This document shows positions 45,408-54,095 of a stretch of DNA of 64,000 nt, one piece after another. This DNA is from Entomomonas sp945283395. GTDB lineage: Bacteria; Pseudomonadota; Gammaproteobacteria; Pseudomonadales; Pseudomonadaceae. The notes under the pieces are model-generated. The model ran no database searches. It saw only the letters and a list, made by a program, of their open reading frames with translations, and was not told where the DNA came from. Both the position numbers and the translations under genes were made by a program. Each line of letters starts with the position of its first letter. Position 1 is the stretch's first letter. Location: NCBI GenBank assembly GCA_946480835.1, contig CAMLLC010000004.1:1-64000 (forward strand), given 5' to 3'.

Positions 45408-46214
45408 TTAACTATTAGTTAGTTCATTAAATGACCAATTGAAGAGATCACAAGCATTTTTTGAGGAGTGATAAGCAAGCTGTTCGGTAGATATTCCTTT
45501 AATTTGAGCTAACTGCTGGCAAATTTCTGGTAAGTATTCAGGACTATTACGTTGCCCTTGACGAGAAACAGGAGATAGATCAGGAGCGTCAGTTTCTAGG
45601 ACAATAGCCTCTAAAGGTAATTGTTTTAAAATTTTATGCATTCTGCGTGCTTGAGGATAAGTACCTGCACCACCTAGGCCTATTTTGAATCCAAGTTTGA
45701 TATATTCTTTAGCCTCCTCATAGCTACCGCTAAAAGCATGGACTATTCCACGGTATTTAAACTGATGGTCTTTTAAAGTGGCTATAACATCCGCATGAGC
45801 ACGCCTCACATGGAGTAGCACAGGGCGATGAGCGAATGTGGCTAATTCCAGTTGATTATTAAACACCTTTAGTTGCAATTCTTTATCAACATTTGCAATA
45901 TAGTAATCTAAACCAATTTCACCAAAGGCACATAGTTTTTGATCATCTAGTCTTTGTTGGAAGAGTTGCTTTAGTAGGTTTAGAGCTGAAGAAAGCTGAT
46001 TAGCATCAGAGATATACATAGGATGTATACCACAGGCCATATAAAGCGCTGCATGCTTATCAGCTAGTTGTAATAAGGGATACCATTCAGCAGCAAATAC
46101 CCCTATCATAATTTGTCTAACAACACCTTGCTTAATACTCTGGGCTAATATTTGGCTGCGATCTATATCAAATAAAGCGCAGCCCAAATGATTATGAGTA
46201 TCCACAAGATACAT
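45408..46214 (-). CDS. TatD-family metal-dependent hydrolase
   Basis: A 268-residue TIM-barrel DNase-like hydrolase. Metal ligands are seen in DTHNHLG at the N-terminus, GEIGLDYYI, LHVRRAHADV, HAFSGSYEEAKEYI and ETDAPDLSPV. TatD relatives are 3'-5' exonucleases linked to DNA repair. The conserved PVSRQGQRNSPEYLPEIC loop places it among the YjjV-like members. It ends just before the convergent fkpB region and begins five bases after the helicase-like gene stop, so the two may be co-transcribed. Confidence 0.9.
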   Translation of the reverse strand: MYLVDTHNHLGCALFDIDRSQILAQSIKQGVVRQIMIGVFAAEWYPLLQLADKHAALYMACGIHPMYISDANQLSSALNLLKQLFQQRLDDQKLCAFGEIGLDYYIANVDKELQLKVFNNQLELATFAHRPVLLHVRRAHADVIATLKDHQFKYRGIVHAFSGSYEEAKEYIKLGFKIGLGGAGTYPQARRMHKILKQLPLEAIVLETDAPDLSPVSRQGQRNSPEYLPEICQQLAQIKGISTEQLAYHSSKNACDLFNWSFNELTNS

Positions 46215-46219
46215 GGTTG

Positions 46220-48136
46220 CTATTCGTCATCTAATGTTTTGCGCGATAATAACATGGGTTTTTCTGTTTTAGGAATATGACGATTTGGCAAACTGTCTAA
46301 GTTTTCTAAAGTAGGCAACCGGTCAACCCTAGAATGCTTTTTATGAATAATAGCAGGTACAGTAGTACTAGTACGTCTGACTGAGAACTCACTAGGACTT
46401 CTAATAGGAGTTGGGGTAGTCACTATGGATGATTTTTCACTATAGTTTGTATTTGCAAAACTAGCATTTCTTATGTTACGTCTATAAAGTGAGTTTCTTG
46501 GTCGACGTTGTTCTGTTTGATGATTTAAGGTATGTGCCTTGGTTGAACGACTAGTTTTAGTTTTAGGTTGATGAGGAGTAGAAGTTTTAGGCGCAGCAAA
46601 CTCGTTGTTAGCTGTTTTACTGGTGAAACGTTTATTTCTACTGCTTTTTTCCTTGCTTTGATAAGGGCTAATATAATCGACACTATTACCGAAGTTATCA
46701 TACTCATCATCACGGAATTCATCTTCAGGACGATCAGGTGGTAATGTATCCAAGTCAACTAATGGAGTAGTTGTTCTTCTGTGTTTATTATAAGGATTGC
46801 GAGTATTTTTGGCTCGAACACGGTTGAAAGGAGACTTGGTTGATCTGGTTGTTTTGGGTTCTGATAATATGTCCTCATCAGAGTATGCAGCTTTATTTTC
46901 ATCTATAATTGATTCAGTCACTAGTTTTTTCCGAGATTTCCTTCCTACAGCGGGATGGCGGAAAATACGTCTAAATCTATCATTACTTTTAGTAGTAGTT
47001 TCTTGTTCATCAAAAATAAATCCGGACATATCGGCATCAGGGATTTTATACTTGATATAATCCTCTATGACTAACAATAATTTTTCTTCTTCAGGGCTAA
47101 TAAAAGAAATAGCCTCATTTACCTGAATAGTATTAATACGTTGCACATAGTCATCTTCTATATAGGGTAGGTCAAAATTAATAATACAAGGTATACTGCT
47201 AATATCTAAGCTATCTATAGCGACATCTGTGACAATTAGAACTTGGATTCGTTGTTCTTGCAAATCGGCTAATGTTTTATTTCTACTATTAGGTGCTTTA
47301 CTAGGGTAGATACTATTAGTGCTAATACCTTTTCTGTTTAGATAACCAGCTAATCTACTAGCTCCATATTTAGTTCTGGTAAAGACAAGTAACTGTGACC
47401 ATTTATAGGTATTAATTAGATGGACCAGCAAAGCTGATTTTTGTCTTGTGGGAATGGAATAAACACATTGCTTAATGTGCTCAATAGATGGTGTAACAGT
47501 AATTTCAATACGTTCAGGGGTCTTTAATAAGAAATGTGCGGCAACTATTACATCATCAGTGAAGGAAGTTGCATATAAAAGCGTTTGGCGAGTTGCTGGT
47601 AGTTTTTCAACCACTTGCTTGGTGGAACTATTAAACTCGTTATTAGTTAATAATTCTGCTTCATCTAATACTAACAGTTGGATCTGAGTTAAATCAATAG
47701 CGTCTTGATTCATTAATTCAACTAGACGAGTGGGGGAGGCTATAAGGACATCAACGCCTCTACCTAATATTTTTATTTGTGGAATGATACTAACATTATC
47801 TAATATACAGGCAGTTGTTAAAGAAAAATCTAAGGAACAAGCATTAAAAAAGTCAGTAATTTGAATAGCTTCATCTTGATTGATAACTAAGATAAGTACA
47901 CGTGCTTGTTTAGCAACTAGTGGCTGCGCTGTTATGTTTCCCTTTGGAAATAATTTTTCAATAATAGCAGAAGCAAAGCTAACAATCTTCCCAGTACCTG
48001 TAGGAGTAGCAACCATAAGATCATTATTCTGTAAAATAATGGGTATAGCCTGTTCTTGTAATGAGGTTGGTGTATCGTATAAAGCTTTAATTGTATCTGA
48101 TAATAAATCTGAAAGTCCCAGAGCTGTAAAGGACAT
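46220..48136 (-). CDS. DEAD-box helicase-like protein with degraded catalytic motifs
   Basis: A 638-residue protein built like RhlE-type RNA helicases: two RecA-like domains (to about residue 355) plus a basic, disordered C-terminal tail of about 280 residues. Q motif TSLQEQAIPIIL is kept. Motif I is ATPTGTGKI (Thr after Lys replaced by Ile, residue 51), motif Ia has lost PTRELA (VINQDEA), motif II is DEAE (158-161), motif III SAT is YAT (188-190), and motif VI, normally HRIGRTGRAG, reads QRINTIQVN. ATPase and unwinding are therefore doubtful, though the frame is intact. The ATG at 48136 (MSFTALGLSD) is preferred to upstream starts. It may be an RNA-binding scaffold or an early-stage decaying gene. 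Confidence 0.83.
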   Translation of the reverse strand: MSFTALGLSDLLSDTIKALYDTPTSLQEQAIPIILQNNDLMVATPTGTGKIVSFASAIIEKLFPKGNITAQPLVAKQARVLILVINQDEAIQITDFFNACSLDFSLTTACILDNVSIIPQIKILGRGVDVLIASPTRLVELMNQDAIDLTQIQLLVLDEAELLTNNEFNSSTKQVVEKLPATRQTLLYATSFTDDVIVAAHFLLKTPERIEITVTPSIEHIKQCVYSIPTRQKSALLVHLINTYKWSQLLVFTRTKYGASRLAGYLNRKGISTNSIYPSKAPNSRNKTLADLQEQRIQVLIVTDVAIDSLDISSIPCIINFDLPYIEDDYVQRINTIQVNEAISFISPEEEKLLLVIEDYIKYKIPDADMSGFIFDEQETTTKSNDRFRRIFRHPAVGRKSRKKLVTESIIDENKAAYSDEDILSEPKTTRSTKSPFNRVRAKNTRNPYNKHRRTTTPLVDLDTLPPDRPEDEFRDDEYDNFGNSVDYISPYQSKEKSSRNKRFTSKTANNEFAAPKTSTPHQPKTKTSRSTKAHTLNHQTEQRRPRNSLYRRNIRNASFANTNYSEKSSIVTTPTPIRSPSEFSVRRTSTTVPAIIHKKHSRVDRLPTLENLDSLPNRHIPKTEKPMLLSRKTLDDE

Positions 48137-48359
48137 GCAAAATTTCCTATAGTTGATTAATAAATATATGACATGGGTTATTAATATTTCTACGCAGCTT
48201 AATTTCAACTTAGTATTGCTAGATACGCTGTCCTGCGTATTACAGGTATAGCAATTTTAGAAGAGATAGTAAGTTGAATATTTTTATGCTTTTTAGGCAA
48301 TTAGCTTACATCCATGATAATAATTGCTATTATACCTAAAAAGTTAATAAATACTAGTG

Positions 48360-49205
48360 TTACCCTTGTAAATTATTCCAAATTGCAAGACTAGGTTCAG
48401 CTTGATTTAATGTATAGAAGTGTAAACCAGGCGCTCCACCCAATAATAATTCTTCACAAAGTCGCGTTATAACTTCTGTTCCAAAGGCTTGAATACTTTT
48501 AATATCGTCGCCATAAGCTTCTAGTTGTTTGCGGATCCAACGAGGTAATTCGGCACCACAAGCATCAGAAAAACGTGCCAATTTGCTATAATTAGTAATA
48601 GGCATAATTCCTGGGATGATAGGAATATTTATCCCCATCTTTTGTACACGTTCAACAAAATAAAAGTAACTATCAGCATTGAAGAAGTATTGGGTAATAG
48701 CACTATTTGCACCAGCTTTTACTTTATTTACAAAATATTTTAAGTCATTTTCCATACTTGTGGCTTGCGGATGGACTTCTGGATAGGCTGCAACTTCTAT
48801 ATGAAACTGCTCAGTAGTTTGTTCTCTAATAAAGCTTACAAGATCGGCAGCATAACGTAATTCTCCGGTAGCCATGCCCATCCCTGAGGGTAAATCGCCT
48901 CGTAAAGCAACAATTCGTTTGATTCCCTGTTGTTGATAAACATCAAGTAACGATTTAATAGCATCTTTACTGTCACCAACACAGGAAAGATGTGGAGCGG
49001 TAGCTGTATTTGTGGCGTGGAAAATTTGTAAAACAGTATTTAATGTCCTATCTTTAGTAGAACCTCCTGCTCCATAGGTACAGGAAAAGAACACAGGATT
49101 ACAGGCAATTTGTAATTGTTTAGCTACTATTAGTAACTTCTCAGCGCCTATCTCAGTTTTAGTAGGAAAAAACTCAAAGCTAATGGATTTGTTAGTTAAT
49201 TTCAT
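48360..49205 (-). CDS. metF: 5,10-methylenetetrahydrofolate reductase
   Basis: A 281-residue FAD-dependent TIM-barrel enzyme that reduces methylene-THF to methyl-THF for methionine synthesis. Recognised by SFEFFPTKTEIGAEKL, FFSCTYGAGGSTKDRT, ALRGDLPSGMG and ITQYFFNADSYFYFVERV. The ATG at 49205 (MKLTNKSISFEF) is chosen; a TTG at 49211 lies six bases upstream and closer to the GGAG site, so the start is not certain. It follows ahcY by about 50 bases and should share its SAH-riboswitch-controlled transcript. Confidence 0.95.
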   Translation of the reverse strand: MKLTNKSISFEFFPTKTEIGAEKLLIVAKQLQIACNPVFFSCTYGAGGSTKDRTLNTVLQIFHATNTATAPHLSCVGDSKDAIKSLLDVYQQQGIKRIVALRGDLPSGMGMATGELRYAADLVSFIREQTTEQFHIEVAAYPEVHPQATSMENDLKYFVNKVKAGANSAITQYFFNADSYFYFVERVQKMGINIPIIPGIMPITNYSKLARFSDACGAELPRWIRKQLEAYGDDIKSIQAFGTEVITRLCEELLLGGAPGLHFYTLNQAEPSLAIWNNLQG

Positions 49206-49257
49206 AATCAATTAGTAGTTCTGGCTCCTTTTGCAAGGAGCGCTTTATTGTGAAAAG

Positions 49258-50655
49258 TTAATAACGGTAAGTATCTGGTTTAAATGGGCCTTCAACAGGA
49301 ACATCAATATATTCGGCTTGTTGAGGTGTCAATCTAGTAATTACACCAGCAAATCCTTTGACCATTTCTGTAGCGACTTCTTCATCTAATTTTTTAGGTA
49401 GTACTTCCACTCTTAATAGTTTTGCTTTTTGTTCATTAGTTAAAGTAGCATATTTTTGTTGATAGAGATGAATTTGTGCTAACACTTGATTAGCGAAAGA
49501 GCCATCCATAACACGACTTGGATGGCCTGTAGCATTACCTAGATTAACTAAACGTCCTTCCGATAATAGTATTAAATAATCATCATTATCTGCTTCAAAC
49601 CTGTCTTTACCGGTTCTGTGTACCTTATGTACTTGAGGTTTAACTTCTTCCCAAGCCCAGTTTTGGCGCATAAAAGCAGTATCAATTTCATGATCGAAAT
49701 GCCCTATATTACAAACAATAGCACGTTTCTTAAGGGCTTTCAGCATAGGTGCGTCACATACATTGATATTACCAGTAGTAGTAACTACTAAATCAATCTT
49801 TTGTAGAAGCTCCTTATTAATACATTGGTCGGAACCGTCATTAACACCATTTATATAAGGGGAAACTACTTCATAGCCATCCATACAAGCTTGCATAGCA
49901 CAGATAGGATCAACTTCTGTAACCTTTACGATCATGCTTTCTTGGCGTAAAGATTGGGCTGAACCTTTGCCTACATCGCCATAACCTATAACTAGTGCTT
50001 GTTTACCTGATAAAAGATGATCGGTAGCGCGTTTGATCGCATCATTGAGACTATGACGGCAGCCATATTTATTGTCGTTTTTGCTTTTAGTAACCGAATC
50101 ATTAACATTAATAGCAGGCACTTTCAAAGTACCCTTCTTCCATATTTCTAACAAACGATGAACGCCTGTGGTAGTTTCTTCGGTTATGCCATGGATATGA
50201 GTTAGCATTTCTGGATATTTGTTATGTAAAACAGCGGTTAAATCCCCTCCGTCATCAAGTATCATGTTAGCATCCCAAGGTTTGCCTTGTTGGAGAATAG
50301 TTTGTTCGATACACCATTCATATTCTTGTTCAGTTTCCCCCTTCCAAGCAAAAACGGGAATGCCCGCTGCGGCAATGGCAGCAGCAGCTTGATCTTGGGT
50401 TGAGAAAATATTGCAAGATGACCAACGTACTTCAGCCCCTAAACTAACTAAAGTTTCAATGAGTACTGCTGTTTGAATTGTCATATGGATGCAACCAAGA
50501 ATTTTTGCACCTGCTAACGGTTTTTTAGCTGCATATTTACGACGTAGGCTCATTAGGGCTGGCATTTCTGATTCGGCAATGACAATCTCACGGCGTCCCC
50601 AATCAGCTAAGGAAATATCAGCTACTTTATAATCGGTAAAATTTGTAACACTCAT
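49258..50655 (-). CDS. ahcY: Adenosylhomocysteinase (SAH hydrolase)
   Basis: A 465-residue NAD-dependent enzyme that splits S-adenosylhomocysteine into adenosine and homocysteine. The NAD-binding motif is VIGYGDVGKGSAQSLRQ, the substrate/catalytic region has DDGGDLTAVLHNKYPEM and NVNDSVTKSKNDNKYGCRHS, and the C-terminus ends PDTYRY, with the conserved Lys-x-x-x-Tyr-like tail. The ATG at 50655 has GGAG six bases upstream. A SAH riboswitch lies in the leader, turning the gene on when SAH builds up. metF follows in the same unit, completing methyl-cycle recycling. Confidence 0.96.
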   Translation of the reverse strand: MSVTNFTDYKVADISLADWGRREIVIAESEMPALMSLRRKYAAKKPLAGAKILGCIHMTIQTAVLIETLVSLGAEVRWSSCNIFSTQDQAAAAIAAAGIPVFAWKGETEQEYEWCIEQTILQQGKPWDANMILDDGGDLTAVLHNKYPEMLTHIHGITEETTTGVHRLLEIWKKGTLKVPAINVNDSVTKSKNDNKYGCRHSLNDAIKRATDHLLSGKQALVIGYGDVGKGSAQSLRQESMIVKVTEVDPICAMQACMDGYEVVSPYINGVNDGSDQCINKELLQKIDLVVTTTGNINVCDAPMLKALKKRAIVCNIGHFDHEIDTAFMRQNWAWEEVKPQVHKVHRTGKDRFEADNDDYLILLSEGRLVNLGNATGHPSRVMDGSFANQVLAQIHLYQQKYATLTNEQKAKLLRVEVLPKKLDEEVATEMVKGFAGVITRLTPQQAEYIDVPVEGPFKPDTYRY

Positions 50656-50756
50656 ATTAGACTCCATAAAAAAGGATTTTTTACATAAACTTGCTATTAA
50701 GATAATTCAGTATCTAGTAGTAATTTGCTGTAAAAAAGTTTCTAGTTTAAGTTTAT

Positions 50757-50845
50757 ATGAGCGCCGTTCTAAGCAAGCTATCTATCATAGATAATTGCAC
50801 TAATCGAGCCTGACAACTAGGATGTTGCTGCAACGCTCCTCGGTT
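50757..50845 (-). ncRNA. SAH riboswitch upstream of ahcY
   Basis: Read on the minus strand, the leader begins CCGAGGAGCGTTGCAGC (from 50843), continues through AGGCTCG (about 50810-50804) and GCAATTATC, and ends near CGGCGC (50761). These are the conserved blocks of the S-adenosylhomocysteine riboswitch known upstream of ahcY in many beta- and gammaproteobacteria. The element binds SAH and raises ahcY expression. Sequence blocks and genomic position agree, although the exact pairing was not computed. Confidence 0.92.
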
Positions 50846-50848
50846 CGC

Positions 50849-50854
50849 ATTATA
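50849..50854 (-). promoter_or_regulatory. -10 element of the ahcY promoter
   Basis: A perfect TATAAT on the minus strand ends six bases before the first conserved base of the riboswitch, so transcription would start at the 5' edge of the aptamer. The -35 region at 17-base spacing (AATGAT) is weak. Confidence 0.6.
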
Positions 50855-50952
50855 AATGCTTACCAATTATAATCATTTTTAGGTGAGTTCCCAAGAAATA
50901 ACTATAAATTAATCAGCAGATTTACCAAAAATAAGAAAGAAGAGAAAGGTTA

Positions 50953-50985
50953 TTTGTAGTACTTATATAAAATAAGTACTACAAA
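50953..50985 (-). terminator. Hairpin terminator after the roadblock-like gene
   Basis: A perfect 14-bp stem (TTTGTAGTACTTAT with its complement, 5-base loop) about 12 bases beyond the stop codon of the gene at 50998-51408. It separates that gene from the ahcY promoter. Confidence 0.65.
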
Positions 50986-50997
50986 ATGAATAATAAG

Positions 50998-51408
50998 TTA
51001 AACGTTTTCTTCTAACATAGGTAGTTGCATACGAGCTTTAGTCAGAGCCATACCAAGATTAGCACTTTTACGACAAACGAAACAAATAATATAGTCAGGA
51101 TAACGTTTCCCACGCATAAAGATATGAAGTAGGTTTTCACTATTTACTATGATTTCTTGAAAGTAGTGGGCATTAGCATCAGGAGGTAAGCCACGTGCTT
51201 TTCTGAATAATTGCTCAATCATTGAAACATTAGGGCCTTGAAAGATATCGGCAGTAGCGGCAGCCACTAAATCTAATACTTCCCTAGGATGTGAATCTAT
51301 AGTTTTGACAGAAAGTAGCATTCCTGAACTAACATCAACATATCCTGCTGCTAGACATTCAGGGATAGAACTAATCGCGGTTTGTATAGCTTGATCTAAA
51401 TTAGCCAT
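50998..51408 (-). CDS. Roadblock/LC7-like small protein
   Basis: A 136-residue soluble protein. Its pattern, an N-terminal helix (LDQAIQTAISSIPECLAAGY), a strand-turn-strand (VDVSSGMLLSVKTID) and a C-terminal strand leading to LGMALTKARMQLP, fits the Roadblock/LC7 fold seen in MglB and similar partners of small GTPases and motors. An inserted region (about residues 55-85, with FRKARGLPPDA) is unusual. No catalytic motif is present. It lies 140 bases downstream of the ABC-ATPase/phosphatase fusion on the same strand, and the pair may work together. The fold call is by pattern only. Confidence 0.6.
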   Translation of the reverse strand: MANLDQAIQTAISSIPECLAAGYVDVSSGMLLSVKTIDSHPREVLDLVAAATADIFQGPNVSMIEQLFRKARGLPPDANAHYFQEIIVNSENLLHIFMRGKRYPDYIICFVCRKSANLGMALTKARMQLPMLEENV

Positions 51409-51548
51409 AATTTTTCCTTTTTTAATGTTATATGTATATTGATTAAAGTCATAGAAAATTTTGTTTATAATTTTATATATTATACTGTTACATTTAAGAT
51501 TAAGGCAATTCTAAATATACTTTTTTCATTCGTTGTTCATGTCATTAG

Positions 51549-53060
51549 CTAGGTGGCTCTAATTAAGATATTTTCTTCTAATGCATATAGCAAGTCTTCT
51601 TGTTCTTTAGATTGTACGTAACCTGCATCTATTTGACGTAGACGTTTTAGGGTTTCTTCCGCAGTTAATCCTTTTTTGATTAACCAGGCACCTAATACTG
51701 TACCCGTTCTTCCAAGCCCAGCAAGGCAGTGTACAGCAAGAACATCACCCTTTGCTAATAATTTATCAATTTGCACTAATAGCATTTTTATCCACATAAT
51801 GGGTGGTGCACGTCTGTCCTCAATTTTAAATTGAACGCTACGCATGTTATATTGAGACAATATATCAGTAGGTAATTCTCTATCAGTTAAGTTAACAAGT
51901 ACGGTTACGCCTACATCTCTCAATGCAGCTAAATCATATTCTATAGGAGCAACTATTCCAGGCATTGGACATCCTGCTAATTGGTCAGGGGAAATCCAAT
52001 GAAACCCATTAGGTCCACGAAATTTACTGCAAGATGAGCTTTTTACCGCTAAATTAGTAGTAACTGAAACTATATTGCTAGGCTCAGTCATTTCAGAAGA
52101 TGAAAGCTGTTCCTTTGGTTTAGTTTGCTCAACATGAGACGAAATAGTTGTTTTAGGGGTATCTTTAGGAATGACCAGCTCATTATTTGTTTTAGATATA
52201 ATGTTTTGAGGTTTTGGGATAGCTGATTTTATTTGTTCTAAAATTTTAATTGCTTCAGCAGGTAGTGGTGGTGGTTTAGGAGTACTTTCATCTAATGTAC
52301 TTACATCAGCGTCGGGAGCAGGAACATTACAACTACCAGAACGTAAAAATTGTGCTACTACTTCATTGCCAGCTTTGTTAGTAAAGAAGTCATCTTTGTT
52401 TGCAAAAGATTGTACTCTACCACCAGCAAGCAACAATATTTGATTACCTATTTCTTTAGCTTGCATCTGATTATGTAAAATAATCATACAGCTACGTTCT
52501 TTAGCTATATTTTTTGTGAGATTAAGTAACATATTAGCGCCTGCTTCATTCATTCCCGTAGTAGGTTCATCTAGTAGTAAAAGGGCTTCCTGAGTAAAAA
52601 ATTCTCTTAATATATTAACCGCCCTAGCATATTCAATAGGTAATTGAATCATAGGCTTATCTAATTCATTAATCAAAATAGACATCTCAAGCCTTTCTAG
52701 TTCAGTACATATATAAGCACGCATGTCGCGGGGGCTGAGAGCCTTGATAGATGATTGGCGAATTTTTTCTACAAAACTATCTATAACAGGTAAACCCAAT
52801 GCTTTTGCATTTTGTTGAACAATTTGTGGAGCATTTTGCTGATCTATTGAATTGCCTTTATAAAGAATGTTTCCCCATTCATGAGCATTACTAGAACGTT
52901 TATTAATACCAGCCAGTGATCTCAGCAGGGTCGATTTGCCCGTACCACCGGGCCCCATCAGTACTATAACTCCGTTTTCAGCTTGAATTGAAAAACTTAC
53001 ATCGGCAAGAATAACTCTGCTACCAAATGCAATTCCATATGATTTAACGTCAAGTAACAT
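51549..53060 (-). CDS. ABC-type ATPase fused to a dual-specificity protein phosphatase
   Basis: A 503-residue fusion. Residues 1-230 form an ABC ATPase with Walker A GPGGTGKST (36-44), Walker B LLLLDEPTTGM and H-loop ILHNQ (His196). The position of the LSGGQ signature reads IQLPIEYARAVNI (138-150), so the canonical signature is missing. Residues about 235-350 are a Pro/Ser/Thr/Lys-rich linker. From about 360 comes a dual-specificity phosphatase domain with an acid loop IEDRRAPP and an intact HCLAGLGRTG site (Cys445, Arg451). There is no membrane segment and no permease gene adjacent. The downstream roadblock-like gene is its only obvious partner. I do not know a named system with this layout. 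Confidence 0.85.
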   Translation of the reverse strand: MLLDVKSYGIAFGSRVILADVSFSIQAENGVIVLMGPGGTGKSTLLRSLAGINKRSSNAHEWGNILYKGNSIDQQNAPQIVQQNAKALGLPVIDSFVEKIRQSSIKALSPRDMRAYICTELERLEMSILINELDKPMIQLPIEYARAVNILREFFTQEALLLLDEPTTGMNEAGANMLLNLTKNIAKERSCMIILHNQMQAKEIGNQILLLAGGRVQSFANKDDFFTNKAGNEVVAQFLRSGSCNVPAPDADVSTLDESTPKPPPLPAEAIKILEQIKSAIPKPQNIISKTNNELVIPKDTPKTTISSHVEQTKPKEQLSSSEMTEPSNIVSVTTNLAVKSSSCSKFRGPNGFHWISPDQLAGCPMPGIVAPIEYDLAALRDVGVTVLVNLTDRELPTDILSQYNMRSVQFKIEDRRAPPIMWIKMLLVQIDKLLAKGDVLAVHCLAGLGRTGTVLGAWLIKKGLTAEETLKRLRQIDAGYVQSKEQEDLLYALEENILIRAT

Positions 53061-53212
53061 TCCTTAAAACCTTATTTATACTATATTGTAAAAGTGAATA
53101 ATGTTGCTCGTAATATTTATACTACTTAATATTTATTTTTATAGAATACCATTTTTTTTGGGGAGGAGAAATTACAATATAAGATAAGTTCAATATATTA
53201 ATGTAGTAATAG

Positions 53213-54088
53213 TTATTCATTGATATATTGATCAAGTAAATCAATAAGTTTTAAAGTAGCCTTAGAAAGTGTTCTTTCGGTATGATAAATATAGCCTAAT
53301 TGACGTGTTAAAGAGATGTTAGAAACATTAAGTTTAATAAGTGTTTGATCTAGCATAGTCCGTGGTAAAACACTCCATGCAAAGCCAATAGAAACTAGCA
53401 TTTTAATAGTTTCCATATAGTTAGTACTCATAGTAACCAAAGGTTTAAGTTTAACCTTACTAAAACACTTTTCTATTAAATCATGGGTGAAAGTTCCTAC
53501 GCCAGGAAAAATAGCAGGGTAATTACTCAAAGTAGCTAAATTTAACTGTTGATATTGGCTTAGAGGGTTATCTTGGGAGCAAACAAAATCTAGCTGATCT
53601 ATCCAAATTGTTGTTGCTTTTAAAGGTGAAAGGGTATTAGTCGCTAAGGTAATGATGGCTAATTCTACTCGGCCTTGTAATACCTCTTCATAGGCTTTTT
53701 CAGAATCTAAAAAGTGAATATCTAAATTAACTTGTGGATAATTCTTGGTAAAAGTACGAAGGATAGGCGGTAATCTATGTAGACCTATATGATGACTGGT
53801 AGCAATAGTAAGTTGACCAGTTACTTCTTTTTGAAGATTTGATAATTTCCTACTGGCATCATTAATTTCTATTAAGATTTGATAGGCATAAGGTAACAGT
53901 GCTTTTCCAGCTTCAGTTAATTGAATTATTCGTCCAATTCGGTCAAATAGTTTGATATTGAGGATTTGCTCAAGTGATGAAATTCGTTTACTAACCGCTG
54001 GTTGTGTCAAATATAAGCGCTCGGCCGCCAGTGAAAAACTATTGGTTTCTGCTACTGCTATAAAAGCTGTTAGATTTGCTATATCCAT
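53213..54088 (-). CDS. LysR-family transcriptional regulator
   Basis: A 291-residue LysR regulator. The winged helix-turn-helix is at residues 1-60 (AETNSFSLAAERLYLTQPAV and SKRISSLEQ), followed by a linker helix and a periplasmic-binding-like effector domain (from about 90). A close relative in Pseudomonas, as I recall it, lies divergent from leuC; no leu gene is in this window. Here it starts seven bases after pilR, so it is probably read from the pilSR transcript. Its target and inducer are unknown. Confidence 0.9.
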   Translation of the reverse strand: MDIANLTAFIAVAETNSFSLAAERLYLTQPAVSKRISSLEQILNIKLFDRIGRIIQLTEAGKALLPYAYQILIEINDASRKLSNLQKEVTGQLTIATSHHIGLHRLPPILRTFTKNYPQVNLDIHFLDSEKAYEEVLQGRVELAIITLATNTLSPLKATTIWIDQLDFVCSQDNPLSQYQQLNLATLSNYPAIFPGVGTFTHDLIEKCFSKVKLKPLVTMSTNYMETIKMLVSIGFAWSVLPRTMLDQTLIKLNVSNISLTRQLGYIYHTERTLSKATLKLIDLLDQYINE

Positions 54089-54095
54089 TATTTGA

